Origin: Alphaproteobacteria bacterium
GTDB lineage: Bacteria > Pseudomonadota > Alphaproteobacteria > Acetobacterales > Acetobacteraceae
Assembly: GCA_026400815.1 (NCBI GenBank)
Contig: JAPLOI010000017.1
Span: 24,631-88,630 of the forward strand
DNA: 64,000 nt
Direction of reading: 5' to 3'
The position numbers and the translations under genes were made by a program. Positions 7,937 through 16,611 of the stretch are shown here, in pieces. Each line of letters starts with the position of its first letter. Position 1 is the stretch's first letter. The notes below the pieces were generated by a model. That model saw only the letters and a program-made list of their open reading frames with translations, was not told where the DNA came from and searched no databases.

Positions 7937-8572
7937 TCAGGTGGCGCCCACGGCAGTTCGGGCAGCGCGCGCGAAGGCGGCCACCAGCGCGGGGTCCTTG
8001 ATGCCCTTCTGCCGCTCCACGCCGGAGGCGACATCCACCGCCGTGGCGCCGGTGGCGCGGATCGCCTCGGCCACGTTGTCCGGGCCGAGCCCGCCGGCCA
8101 GCAGCCAGGGTGCGGGGGCGTGCCAGCCCGCCAGGATGGACCAGTCGAAGGTGACGGCGTTGCCGCCGGGCCGCGTGGCCCCCGGCGGGGCCTTGGCCTC
8201 GATCACGAAGCCATCCACGCCGCCGGGATCGCGCGGCAGGTCGGTGGCGGCGGAAACACCCACGGCGCGCCAGACCGGCAGGCCGAAACGGGTGCGGATC
8301 TCCGCCGCGCGCGGGGCATCGACATACACCTGCAGCACGTCGAGCTTCACCGCGGCCAGCACGGCGGCGATCTCCGGATCCTCGGGCTTCACGAACAGGC
8401 CGACCAGCGTGGGCAGGCCGGGCCGGGCGGCCAGTTCGGCGGCGCGCCGCGGCGTGACGTGGCGGGGCGAGGCGGGGAAGAAGTTCAGCCCCACCCAATC
8501 GGCCCCGGCCGCCACGGCGGCGTCCATGCCGGCTTCGGTGGTGATGCCGCAAATCTTGACCCGCGCGGTCAT
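7937..8572 (-). CDS. trpF: Phosphoribosylanthranilate isomerase
   Basis: A 211-residue TIM-barrel enzyme of tryptophan synthesis that converts N-(5-phosphoribosyl)anthranilate to its carboxyphenylamino-deoxyribulose isomer. The N-terminal VKICGITTEAG holds the catalytic Cys, and WVGLNFFPASPR, LLAGGLGPDNV and VDVASGVERQKGIKD are the conserved phosphate-binding and catalytic blocks. The start at 8572 is preferred because homology begins there; it overlaps the preceding lapA-like gene by 4 bp. The lapA-domain/trpF order is common in related alphaproteobacteria. trpB and trpA are not in the window. Confidence 0.95.
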   Translation of the reverse strand: MTARVKICGITTEAGMDAAVAAGADWVGLNFFPASPRHVTPRRAAELAARPGLPTLVGLFVKPEDPEIAAVLAAVKLDVLQVYVDAPRAAEIRTRFGLPVWRAVGVSAATDLPRDPGGVDGFVIEAKAPPGATRPGGNAVTFDWSILAGWHAPAPWLLAGGLGPDNVAEAIRATGATAVDVASGVERQKGIKDPALVAAFARAARTAVGAT

Positions 8573-8922
8573 GCCCGCACCACGTCCCGCCCGGCGGGGG
8601 GCAGGATCGTCTGGCTGGGGGCCCGGCTTGCGCGGGCGAGGCGCGTCTGGGCGGCTTCCAGCTCCGCGCGCAGGCGCACCGCTTCCTGCTCGAAGCGCCG
8701 GGCGCGCATGCGGGCGCCGATGCCCACCACCCAGGTGGAGATGGCGCCGAACAGGAAGGCAAGGCCCATGGCGCCCAGGATCATCAGTGAGAGCGGTGCT
8801 TCCACCATCAGGTCGGTCGGCCACAGCCCGATCCGGGCCGGTTCGGTGTTCGAGAGCGCGAACAGCACGAACAGCAGGAGGAACGGGCTGAGGAGGATCA
8901 GGCGCCAGAACAGCGAACGCAT
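8569..8922 (-). CDS. LapA-domain (DUF1049) inner-membrane protein
   Basis: A 117-residue protein with two membrane helices (about residues 5-25 and 45-68) followed by a charged, coiled-coil-like helix (RMRARRFEQEAVRLRAELEA). This is the layout of LapA-domain proteins, which in enterobacteria act in lipopolysaccharide assembly and its control. It is the first gene of a two-gene unit with trpF, overlapping it by 4 bp. Its function in this organism is inferred from the domain only. Confidence 0.82.
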   Translation of the reverse strand: MRSLFWRLILLSPFLLLFVLFALSNTEPARIGLWPTDLMVEAPLSLMILGAMGLAFLFGAISTWVVGIGARMRARRFEQEAVRLRAELEAAQTRLARASRAPSQTILPPAGRDVVRA

Positions 8923-9001
8923 GTGGGGCCAGCCATGGTGTTGGGGTGAGCCGGTTTAGGCCAGAACGGCAAACGGGGGAATGGCGGTGGCGTTCCGTAT
9001 C

Positions 9002-9054
9002 TCATGCCGGCCGCCATCGACCGATGAAGGATCGGTCGATGGCGGCCGGCATGA
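9002..9054. repeat. Perfect hairpin, 24-bp arms and 5-nt loop
   Basis: The left arm at 9002-9025 (TCATGCCGGCCGCCATCGAC plus CGAT) is exactly complementary to the right arm at 9031-9054, around the loop GAAGG. It lies between divergent promoters of the lapA-like gene and the end of the MscS gene. It has no T-tract, so it is not a standard intrinsic terminator. It is more likely a palindromic repetitive element. It is the first of three adjacent dyads. Confidence 0.85.
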
Positions 9055-9066
9055 CTCTTTGCTTTG

Positions 9067-9095
9067 CGCGCCGCCACCGGCCAACCCGGCGCGCG
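9067..9095. repeat. Small hairpin between two large hairpins
   Basis: GCGCGCCG and CGGCGCGC form an 8-bp stem around a 13-nt centre. It lies between the perfect hairpins at 9002-9054 and 9095-9147, so the whole intergenic gap is made of dyads. Confidence 0.5.
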
Positions 9096-9147
9096 ATACC
9101 AAGCGCCTGAAATGCCGGAAGAGTCGGCATTTCAGGCGCTTGGTATC
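9095..9147. repeat. Perfect hairpin, 23-bp arms and 7-nt loop
   Basis: The left arm at 9095-9117 (GATACCAAGCGCCTGAAATG plus CCG) is exactly complementary to the right arm at 9125-9147, with loop GAAGAGT. The right arm overlaps the stop codon of the MscS-family gene, so the mRNA of that gene would end in a long stem. The sequence is unrelated to the neighbouring hairpin at 9002-9054. Confidence 0.85.
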
Positions 9148-11620
9148 AACCACTGGCTTCGTCGACCTGATGCGGCGGGGACAGGGCGCGGTGGCTGGTC
9201 ATCGGGCTTTGTATCCCGGTGGCATCGAAGCGCTGCTTGATGCGGCGGTTCAGCTCGCGGCCCACCGCCCAGCGCTGGCCCGGGGTGGTGCGGATGCGGA
9301 TGCGCAGCACCAGGGCGTTGTCGATGAAGCGGTCGATGCCCAGCACCTCCAGGTCGGCGCTGATCGCGGTGGCCCATTTGTCCTCCACGCGCATCTCGGC
9401 CGCCACTTCGCGCAGGATGCCGCCGATGCGCTCCGGGTCTTCGTTCAGGCTCAGGCTGACATCCACCACGGCGTAGCCGAAATCGCGCGTTTGGTTGGTG
9501 ACGGTCGTGACCGCGCTGAACGGGACGATGTGCATGGAGCCGTCCATGGCGCGCAGGCGGATGGTGCGGATGGAGAGGTTCTCCACCGTGCCGCTCATGC
9601 CGCCCAGCGTGACCACGTCGCCCACCTGCATGGTGTTCTCCAGCAGCAGGAACAGGCCGGTGATCACATCCTGCACCAGGCGTTGGCTGCCGAAGGCCAG
9701 CGCCACGCCGAACACGCCGGCGCCGGCCAGCAGCGGGGCGATGTTGATGCCGATCTCCGACAGCACGATCAGGCCGACGAACACGCAGATCGCCACCAGC
9801 AGGGCGGAGCGGAACATCGGCAGCAGGGTGCGCAGACGGGCGGAGCGCGCCGCCTGGGCGCTGGCGGCGAGCCCGGCGAGGTGGCGCTCGATGGCGAGGT
9901 TCGCGATTTCCCACACGCCCACCGCGAGCGCGATGGTGAGGGCCACGGAGCCCAGCGTGCGCAGCAGCCTTACACCTAGTTCGGCGCGCAGGAACCAGCC
10001 TGCCACCGGCAGGCCCCAGGCCTCCAGCAGGCCGGCCACGGCCAGCGTGACCACCACCACCCGCAGCACGGCGCGCAGGATCGGCTCGTAGGTGGCAAGC
10101 CGCCCAGCCACGCCGATGCGCCGCTCCGCCTCCGGCTCGTCTGCCTGGGCGTTCAGCAGCCGGTGCAGGCCGCCCAGCGCCAGGATCAGCGCCACGCGCG
10201 CCAGCCCCAGCACGGCGGCCGTTTGCACCGAGACCATCAGCAGCCGGATGAAGCCGCGCGGCACCTCCAGCGCCAGCACGAACCACAGCGCGGCGACATA
10301 GATCACCGCGATCACGTGCCACACCGGGGCCAGCATGGCCCGCGCGCGGAGCACCAGCCCCTCGGCCTCCTCCGTCGGGCGGATGCGCGCGGCCACGGCG
10401 GCGCGCTGCTGCAGGATGATGGCCACCACGAAGCCGGCCAGCGCCAGGAACAGCAGCTTCACCAGCGCGTCGTGCGCCAGGCGGTAGAGACCGAACAGCA
10501 GCCCGGCCTCGATGGTGGCGTAGCCGAAAATGCCCACTGCCGTGCCGCGACGGGCCCAGCGCGCCATATAGGCCGCCACCTCGTCCGACACCGGCAGCAG
10601 GCGCATCCGCGCCTCCCGCGGCGCCACCAGCATGCCCACCATGCCGTTCAGCATGCGATAAACGACATAGGCGTTGATGGCGGCAAGGATCACCAGCCGC
10701 GGCGTGGGCTGGTCGCCGAACACGCCGCCCACCAGGATGTAGCCGGTGGCGAGCACGGCCAGCATCGGCAGCAGGTCCAGCGCCAGCGCGGCCACGCCGA
10801 ACGGCACCCGGCGCAACCCGGCGCCGAGGCGGCGCGCCCGGCCCCAGATGCGCGCGGATTGCCTCGCCTCGTCCTCCAGGCGCGTGGCGGGCCGTGCGAC
10901 ATCGGCCCCTTCCCCGGCCTCCTCGGCGGCGGACGGCACCGGCCCGGCGGGCACGCGCTCGGCCAGGCGGCGGTAGAGCGGGCGCAGGGCGCGCGCCACC
11001 AGCCATTCGGCGGCCAGCCCCGTGCCCATCACCAGCGCCAGCCGCCACAGCGTATCCAGCATCAGCCCCTGGCGGCCGGGATCGCCGGCCAGCTGCACCA
11101 GCCACAGCACGATCAGCGGGAAGCTGATCACCGTCTGCACCGCCATCACGATATCCTCGGACAGCGTGGCCAGGCGGTCCGACAGGCCCATCAACACCTG
11201 CGCGCCCAGGCTGTCCGGCGCCAGCGGCGAAGCATCAGGGGCCGCTTGGGCAGGCGCGGGGGCAGGGGCTGGCGCAGGGGCGGCGCCGGGGGGCGTCGCG
11301 GGGCCGGAGTCTGCCGCGCTGGTCTCCTCCACCGGGGCGGCCGCCGGGCGCGTGCCTGGGGCGGGCTGGGACGGGGAAGCGGCGGGGCGGCCTGCCCCCG
11401 CGCCTCCCGGCGCAGCGCGGGCGAGCGTTTCCAGCACGGAGAGGATCTCCGCGCGGCGCTGCGGGTCGCGCAGGATCTCCAGCGCCTGTTGTGCCTGCTG
11501 TGGCGTGACCGTCGGGATTGGCTGGGCCTGGGCGAGGGACGGGCCGGCCAGGGCCATCAAAGCCATGGCAAGCCAGGCCAGCAGGGCAGGCCATGCGCGG
11601 GCAGTGGGGTTCGGTCTCAT
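9146..11620 (-). CDS. Mechanosensitive ion channel (MscS family), large multi-TM form
   Basis: An 824-residue protein. A signal peptide (ALLAWLAMALMALAGPSLAQ) is followed by a periplasmic, Ala/Pro-rich region, then many membrane helices, then the MscS core near the C-terminus. The core includes the pore-lining helix GAGVFGVALAFGSQRLVQDV, then ENTMQVGDVVTLGGMSGTVE and IVPFSAVTTVTNQTRDF of the beta domain. Such channels open under membrane tension and release solutes after osmotic downshock. The start at 11620 is chosen because the signal peptide begins there. It is monocistronic; its stop codon lies in a hairpin. Confidence 0.9.
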   Translation of the reverse strand: MRPNPTARAWPALLAWLAMALMALAGPSLAQAQPIPTVTPQQAQQALEILRDPQRRAEILSVLETLARAAPGGAGAGRPAASPSQPAPGTRPAAAPVEETSAADSGPATPPGAAPAPAPAPAPAQAAPDASPLAPDSLGAQVLMGLSDRLATLSEDIVMAVQTVISFPLIVLWLVQLAGDPGRQGLMLDTLWRLALVMGTGLAAEWLVARALRPLYRRLAERVPAGPVPSAAEEAGEGADVARPATRLEDEARQSARIWGRARRLGAGLRRVPFGVAALALDLLPMLAVLATGYILVGGVFGDQPTPRLVILAAINAYVVYRMLNGMVGMLVAPREARMRLLPVSDEVAAYMARWARRGTAVGIFGYATIEAGLLFGLYRLAHDALVKLLFLALAGFVVAIILQQRAAVAARIRPTEEAEGLVLRARAMLAPVWHVIAVIYVAALWFVLALEVPRGFIRLLMVSVQTAAVLGLARVALILALGGLHRLLNAQADEPEAERRIGVAGRLATYEPILRAVLRVVVVTLAVAGLLEAWGLPVAGWFLRAELGVRLLRTLGSVALTIALAVGVWEIANLAIERHLAGLAASAQAARSARLRTLLPMFRSALLVAICVFVGLIVLSEIGINIAPLLAGAGVFGVALAFGSQRLVQDVITGLFLLLENTMQVGDVVTLGGMSGTVENLSIRTIRLRAMDGSMHIVPFSAVTTVTNQTRDFGYAVVDVSLSLNEDPERIGGILREVAAEMRVEDKWATAISADLEVLGIDRFIDNALVLRIRIRTTPGQRWAVGRELNRRIKQRFDATGIQSPMTSHRALSPPHQVDEASG

Positions 11621-11763
11621 GCGGCTAGCCCCATCATGGCACACCGGGCGGTGTCAATGCCGGCGTTAGGCCGCGGCGGTTTCCGTCAACCCGCCGCCGG
11701 CCGCCGGGCAGCCCCGACGGATAAGCGTTGCCGCCTTCGCGCCTGCGTGCCTAGCTAGCGGGC

Positions 11764-11955
11764 ATGAAGACAGCGATGATGATCCTGGTTGTTCTTGCCA
11801 TGCTCGCCACGCTCGGCGTGCTGTTCGCCGGCCTGGTGGGCCTGGCCCGCAACATCGACGGCACCCGCCAGAACCGGCTGATGCAGGCGCGCATCGGCCT
11901 GCAGTTCGTGGCCCTGGCCCTGTTCGGCCTGCTGCTGCTGATCTCCAAGTCCTGA
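11764..11955 (+). CDS. Small twin-transmembrane (HIG1-like) protein
   Basis: A 63-residue protein consisting of two membrane helices joined by a short polar hairpin ([15 protein letters not shown]). The [17 protein letters not shown] and [17 protein letters not shown] segments match small alphaproteobacterial twin-TM proteins related to the HIG1 domain. Such genes are often found before etfBA. The molecular role is not known. It is followed 151 bp later by etfB on the same strand. Confidence 0.8.
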   Translation: MKTAMMILVVLAMLATLGVLFAGLVGLARNIDGTRQNRLMQARIGLQFVALALFGLLLLISKS

Positions 11956-12106
11956 TGCCAGCCCTGACCTGCCGGCGTTTGACAGCCGCGCAAGCGCACA
12001 ACTATGGTCCGGCCCATCTATTTCGCAGGTGCGAACCAACGGGCGCGGGCTGTTCCTGGCGACCGTCGAACGCCCCGCCCTCATCCAGGAAACGGCACGG
12101 CAGCCC

Positions 12107-12856
12107 ATGAAAATCCTTGTCCCCGTCAAGCGGGTGGTCGACTACAACGTGAAGGTCCGAGTGAAGTCGGACGGCACGGGCGTGGAAACCGCCGGCGTGA
12201 AAATGTCGATGAACCCGTTCGACGAGATCGCGGTGGAAGAAGCGGTGCGCCTGAAGGAAAAGGGCGCCGCCACCGAGATCATCGCCGTCTCGCTCGGCGT
12301 CGCCGCGTGCCAGGAAACCATCCGCACCGCGCTCGCCATGGGCGCCGATCGCGGCATCCTGGTGGAATCCGATGTGGACCTGCAGCCGCTGGCCGTCGCC
12401 AAGATGCTCAAGGCGATCGCCGAGAAGGAACAGCCGGGCCTCATCATCCTCGGCAAGCAGGCGATCGACGACGACATGTCGGCCACCGGCCAGATGCTCG
12501 CCGCCCTGCTCGGCTGGTCCCAGGGCACCTTCGCCAGCAAGGTCACCATCGAGGGCGACAGCATGACCGTGATCCGCGAAGTGGATGGCGGGCTTGAGAC
12601 AGTGGTGCTGAACCTGCCGGCGATCATCACCACCGATCTGCGCCTGAACGAGCCGCGCTATGCGTCGCTGCCGAACATCATGAAGGCGCGCAAGAAGCCG
12701 ATCGACACCATGAAGCCCGCCGATCTCGGCGTGGACCCCACCCCCCGCCTGACGGTGGTGAAGGTGGAAGAGCCGGCGAAGCGCCAGGCCGGCAAGAAGG
12801 TCGGCTCGGTGGCCGAGCTGGTTGAGAAGTTGCGCAACGAAGCCAAGGTGATCTGA
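12107..12856 (+). CDS. etfB: Electron transfer flavoprotein beta subunit
   Basis: A 249-residue protein starting [19 protein letters not shown]. It contains the [11 protein letters not shown] block, [12 protein letters not shown], and the subunit signature region [31 protein letters not shown] (two halves). ETF accepts electrons from acyl-CoA and other dehydrogenases and passes them to the quinone pool through ETF-ubiquinone oxidoreductase. The ATG at 12107 is chosen over an in-frame ATG at 12029 because homology begins there. etfA follows after 2 bp. Confidence 0.97.
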   Translation: MKILVPVKRVVDYNVKVRVKSDGTGVETAGVKMSMNPFDEIAVEEAVRLKEKGAATEIIAVSLGVAACQETIRTALAMGADRGILVESDVDLQPLAVAKMLKAIAEKEQPGLIILGKQAIDDDMSATGQMLAALLGWSQGTFASKVTIEGDSMTVIREVDGGLETVVLNLPAIITTDLRLNEPRYASLPNIMKARKKPIDTMKPADLGVDPTPRLTVVKVEEPAKRQAGKKVGSVAELVEKLRNEAKVI

Positions 12857-12858
12857 GA

Positions 12859-13794
12859 ATGACCGCTCTTGTCCTGATCGACCACGAGGGCGGGCTGATC
12901 AAGCAGCCGTCCCGTTCCGCCATCGCCGCCGCCGCCCAGCTGGGCGAGGTGCATGCGCTGGTGGCCGGCTCCGGCGTGCAGGCCGCCGCCGATGCCGCCG
13001 CCAAGCTGCCCGGCGTTTCCAAGGTGATCCTGGCCGACGCGCCGGCGTATGCGAACAACCTGGCCGAGCCGATGTCCGCCCTGATCCTGGCGCTCGCGCC
13101 TGGCTATTCGCACCTGATGGCCGCCACCACCGCCATCGGCAAGAACATCATGCCGCGCGTCGCCGCCCTGCTGGACAGCCAGCCGATCAGCGACATCGCC
13201 GGCGTGGTGGATGCCGATACCTTCGTGCGCCCGATCTACGCGGGCAACGCGATGGCGACCGTGAAGAGCAGCGACGCCAAGAAGGTGATCACCGTGCGCG
13301 CCGCCAGCTTCGACCCGGTGGCGAGCGAGGGTGGTTCCGCCAGCATCGAGGCCGCACCTTCGGTGGAGTCGCCGGTGGTTTCCAAGTGGATCTCGGCCGA
13401 GCTTTCCAAGAGCGAGCGCCCGGAACTCACCGCCGCCCGCGTGGTGGTTTCCGGTGGCCGCGGCATGCAGAACGGCGAGAACTTCAAGCTGCTGGACCCG
13501 ATCGCGGACAAGCTGGGCGCTGCCGTGGGTGCCTCGCGCGCCGCCGTGGATGCCGGCTTCGTGCCGAACGACTACCAGGTGGGCCAGACCGGCAAGATCG
13601 TCGCGCCCGACCTGTATGTGGCCGTCGGCATCTCCGGCGCCATCCAGCATCTGGCCGGCATGAAGGACAGCAAGGTGATTGTCGCCATCAACAAGGACGA
13701 GGAGGCGCCGATCTTCCAGGTGGCCGACTATGGCCTGGTGGCCGACCTGTTCCAGGCCCTGCCTGAGCTCGCTGCCGAGCTGGAGCGCGGCTGA
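12859..13794 (+). CDS. etfA: Electron transfer flavoprotein alpha subunit
   Basis: A 311-residue protein. The C-terminal FAD-binding domain is clear: [54 protein letters not shown] split over two conserved blocks, and [20 protein letters not shown]. It forms the FAD-bearing heterodimer with EtfB in the cytoplasm. It is tightly coupled to etfB and overlaps the next gene by 1 bp (TGATG), linking electron transfer with the 3-hydroxyacyl-CoA dehydrogenase downstream. Confidence 0.97.
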   Translation: MTALVLIDHEGGLIKQPSRSAIAAAAQLGEVHALVAGSGVQAAADAAAKLPGVSKVILADAPAYANNLAEPMSALILALAPGYSHLMAATTAIGKNIMPRVAALLDSQPISDIAGVVDADTFVRPIYAGNAMATVKSSDAKKVITVRAASFDPVASEGGSASIEAAPSVESPVVSKWISAELSKSERPELTAARVVVSGGRGMQNGENFKLLDPIADKLGAAVGASRAAVDAGFVPNDYQVGQTGKIVAPDLYVAVGISGAIQHLAGMKDSKVIVAINKDEEAPIFQVADYGLVADLFQALPELAAELERG

Positions 13795-14726
13795 TGAACG
13801 TCCAGGCGCCGGCCGCCGCGTCTGATTCCGCGGCGGCCAGCGCCGAGATGCCTGTGATCCGGACGGTCGGCGTGATCGGCGCCGGCCAGATGGGCAACGG
13901 CATCGCCCATGTCTGCGCGCTCGCTGGCTTCCCGGTGGTGCTGCTGGACGTGAAGCAGGAGGCGCTGGACCGCGCCATGGCCGTGATGGGGCGCAACCTG
14001 GATCGCCAGGTGAACCGCACCCTGATCTCCGAGCTGGACAAGCTGGAGGCCCTGGCGCGCATCACCACCAGCACCGACTATGCCGCCTTCGGCGATTGCG
14101 ACTTCGTGATCGAAGCCGCCACCGAAAAGGAAGACGTGAAGCGCGCCGTGTTCAAGACACTGGTGCCGCACCTCAAGCCCTCCGCCATGGTGGCCTCCAA
14201 CACCTCTTCCATCTCCATCACTCGCCTTGGCGCCAGCACCGACCGGCCCGAGAAGTTCATCGGCATGCACTTCATGAACCCGGTGCCGGTGATGAAGCTG
14301 GTGGAGGTGATCCGCGGCATCGCCACCGATGAACCCACCTTCCAGGCCATCCAGGCGCTGTCGCGCACGCTGGGCAAGACCACGGCGGTATCCGAGGATT
14401 TCCCCGCCTTCATCGTGAACCGCATCCTGGTGCCGATGATCAACGAGGCGGTGTATGCGCTGTACGAGGGCGTCGGCTCCGTGGTGGCGATCGATACCGC
14501 GATGAAGCTGGGCGCCAACCACCCGATGGGGCCGCTGGAACTGGCCGACTTCATCGGGCTGGATACCTGCCTTTCCATCATGCAGGTGCTCTACGAAGGC
14601 CTGTCGGACAGCAAGTACCGGCCCTGCCCGCTGCTGGTGAAGTATGTCGAGGCCGGCTGGCTCGGCCGCAAATCCGGCCGCGGCTTCTACGACTACAGCC
14701 AGACCCCGCCCCGCCCGACGCGCTGA
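13794..14726 (+). CDS. 3-hydroxybutyryl-CoA dehydrogenase
   Basis: A 310-residue NAD(P)-dependent 3-hydroxyacyl-CoA dehydrogenase. The Rossmann motif is GVIGAGQMGNGIAHV, the catalytic His is in IGMHFMNPVPVMKLVE, and the C-terminal dimer domain contains DFPAFIVNRILVPMINEA and HPMGPLELADFIGLD. It has a non-conserved ~18-residue N-terminal extension rich in Ala. It interconverts acetoacetyl-CoA and 3-hydroxybutyryl-CoA in short-chain fatty acid or polyhydroxybutyrate metabolism. The operon with etfBA is a recurrent arrangement. Confidence 0.95.
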   Translation: MNVQAPAAASDSAAASAEMPVIRTVGVIGAGQMGNGIAHVCALAGFPVVLLDVKQEALDRAMAVMGRNLDRQVNRTLISELDKLEALARITTSTDYAAFGDCDFVIEAATEKEDVKRAVFKTLVPHLKPSAMVASNTSSISITRLGASTDRPEKFIGMHFMNPVPVMKLVEVIRGIATDEPTFQAIQALSRTLGKTTAVSEDFPAFIVNRILVPMINEAVYALYEGVGSVVAIDTAMKLGANHPMGPLELADFIGLDTCLSIMQVLYEGLSDSKYRPCPLLVKYVEAGWLGRKSGRGFYDYSQTPPRPTR

Positions 14727-14733
14727 CCGTGCC

Positions 14734-16611
14734 GTGAGCCGCCCCGCCCTGCTCGGCATTGGCGGCCACGTGGTGGGCGCCCTGGTGGAACAGCTGGGCG
14801 CCGTGCCCGGCCTGGCCGAGGCGGTGGATCTGCATCTCTGCCCCACCCGGCCAGGTGGCCGCCCGCGCGCCGCGCCCGATGTGCTGGCGCGCGCCGCCGT
14901 GGTGCTGGCCGAGGCCGGCGCGCTGGATCCGGCGGAGCGTGCCCTGCTGCCGCCCGGCTGCGCGCTGATCACCCTGCCCCGGCTGGAATTCGAAAGCCTG
15001 TGGCCGCTCGCCGCCGAGCACCCGCCGCGCGGGGCCCTGCCCGGCGTGCCCGCCGCGTTCGGCGACCGCATCGCCCTTGGCGTGCTGCGCAGCCCCGCCC
15101 CGCCCTCCAGCCGCCGCGCCGCCTATGAGGCCGTGGCGCTCAATACCCTGGTGGATCTGGACCGCATGCACGCCTTCGTGGCGCGGGAGATGTTCCGCCG
15201 CGAGGAGGGGTGCGACATCCATCTGGCCGGCTTCGCGCTCGCCCGCTTCCGGCAGGAGCGGCTGTTCCACAGCGCCCTGCATCCCGCCGAACCGCTGCTG
15301 GCCGTGGCCATGTCCCAGTTGCTGGGCCACCCCGCCATCGCCGCCCTGGGCACCGGCAGCCACGATGCCCGCCTCGCCGCCGTGCTGCCCGGGCTCACCT
15401 CCCTTTTCGCCGACCAGCAGGCGCCGGTGCATCCCGCGGTGGCCGCGCATTTCGGCCTGGCCTGGTGGAGTCCCGCCCTGCGCTACCGCCAGGGCGAGGC
15501 CGAGCGCAGCTTCGACGAATGGCTGGACTGGCACCTGCAGCCGGCACCTTCCGCACCTGCCACCCCAACCGTGGCGCCGGGCCCCGATCTGGCCGCGCTG
15601 CGCGCCTCCGGCGCCCTGCCGCACATGGCGAAATTGCAGGCCGCCGCCGAAGTGGTGCGCGCGCCCCCCTTCTTCGCCACCACCATCAACCCCGATATCG
15701 CGCCGCACGGGGCCGCGCTGCTGCATCCGGATTCCGGCCGCTACGCCCTGCCCGCCACGCTGATCGCCCAGCTGGACCAAGCCATCGTGCTCAGCGGCAG
15801 CGGCACCGTGCTGTTGCAGGGCCTCGCCCTGGCCGACACGCTGCCGCAGCCCCCGCCGCCCGCACCCGTCAGCGCGCGCCAGGCCAGCGCGGCCCAGTCC
15901 CTGCTCGCCTTCGGGCCGGGCTGGGAGAGCGATCCGCACGGCATGCTCACCCTGCTGCCGCGCCTCGTCACCGCCGCCCGCCTGCGCCGCCAGCACCCGG
16001 AGCTGCGCGTTCTGCTGCCGCAGGCCGCCCGCGCGCCCTGGCTGGAGGAGATGCTGGCCCTGCTCAACCTCTCCGCCGCGACCGACTGGCTGGCGGAGGA
16101 GGCGGTGGCCTGCACCAACCTCGTCGTCACCGGCCGGCTCGGCCTGGCCGAAGTCTCGCCGCTGGCCCGCAGCACGGCACAGGCGCTGGCGACCCTGGTG
16201 CCCATGGCACCGCCCGGGCCCAGGCGCCTCTATTTGCGCTCGGCCGAATTCGCCGGCAGGCTGCTGAACGAGCCCCTGGTCGCCGCCACCCTGGCCGCCC
16301 GTGGCTTCACCCTGGTGGATGCCGACCGCACGTCGCTGGCCGATCGCATCGCCCTGCTGCGCCACGCCAGCGCCGTGGTTGCTCCCCAGGGCGGCGCCCT
16401 GGCCGAATGCGCGTTCTGCCCCGATGGCGCCGCGGTGCTGGAGTTGCTCGGCCCCGCCGATGCCTCGCCGATCTTCTGGTCGCTCGCCTCCGTCTGCGGC
16501 CTAAGCTACGGCTACGTGGTGGGGGAGGCCCAGGGCGCCGCCACGCCCGGCAGCCCGTACCAGGTGCCGCTGCCCATGCTGGAGCATGCCGCAAGCCTCC
16601 TGCCCGCATGA
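14734..16611 (+). CDS. WcbI-like domain fused to a glycosyltransferase-61-type (DUF563) domain
   Basis: A 625-residue protein, start GTG at 14734, 8 bp after the dehydrogenase. The N-terminal ~270 residues resemble the WcbI capsule family: an opening LLGIGGHVVGALVEQLGA block and a DIHLAGFALARFRQERLFHS region followed by HPAEPLLAVAMSQLL. The C-terminal half resembles GT61/DUF563 enzymes, with LLRHASAVVAPQGGALAECA near the end, the usual site of the conserved glycine-rich motif. It may modify a surface glycan. The pairing with fatty-acid genes looks incidental. Domain assignment is by motif recognition and is only moderately certain. Confidence 0.65.
   Translation: MSRPALLGIGGHVVGALVEQLGAVPGLAEAVDLHLCPTRPGGRPRAAPDVLARAAVVLAEAGALDPAERALLPPGCALITLPRLEFESLWPLAAEHPPRGALPGVPAAFGDRIALGVLRSPAPPSSRRAAYEAVALNTLVDLDRMHAFVAREMFRREEGCDIHLAGFALARFRQERLFHSALHPAEPLLAVAMSQLLGHPAIAALGTGSHDARLAAVLPGLTSLFADQQAPVHPAVAAHFGLAWWSPALRYRQGEAERSFDEWLDWHLQPAPSAPATPTVAPGPDLAALRASGALPHMAKLQAAAEVVRAPPFFATTINPDIAPHGAALLHPDSGRYALPATLIAQLDQAIVLSGSGTVLLQGLALADTLPQPPPPAPVSARQASAAQSLLAFGPGWESDPHGMLTLLPRLVTAARLRRQHPELRVLLPQAARAPWLEEMLALLNLSAATDWLAEEAVACTNLVVTGRLGLAEVSPLARSTAQALATLVPMAPPGPRRLYLRSAEFAGRLLNEPLVAATLAARGFTLVDADRTSLADRIALLRHASAVVAPQGGALAECAFCPDGAAVLELLGPADASPIFWSLASVCGLSYGYVVGEAQGAATPGSPYQVPLPMLEHAASLLPA

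Noticed and set aside
8981..9153. Short ORFs running through the tandem hairpins upstream of lapA
   Set aside because: Both strands read as open only because the DNA is palindromic; the two translations mirror each other.
15210..16607. A much longer N-terminus for the PLP desulfhydrase-like enzyme (open frame from 15210)
   Set aside because: The upstream part is an out-of-frame reading of the WcbI-GT61 gene; enzyme homology begins at the ATG at 16608, which overlaps the previous stop by 4 bp.
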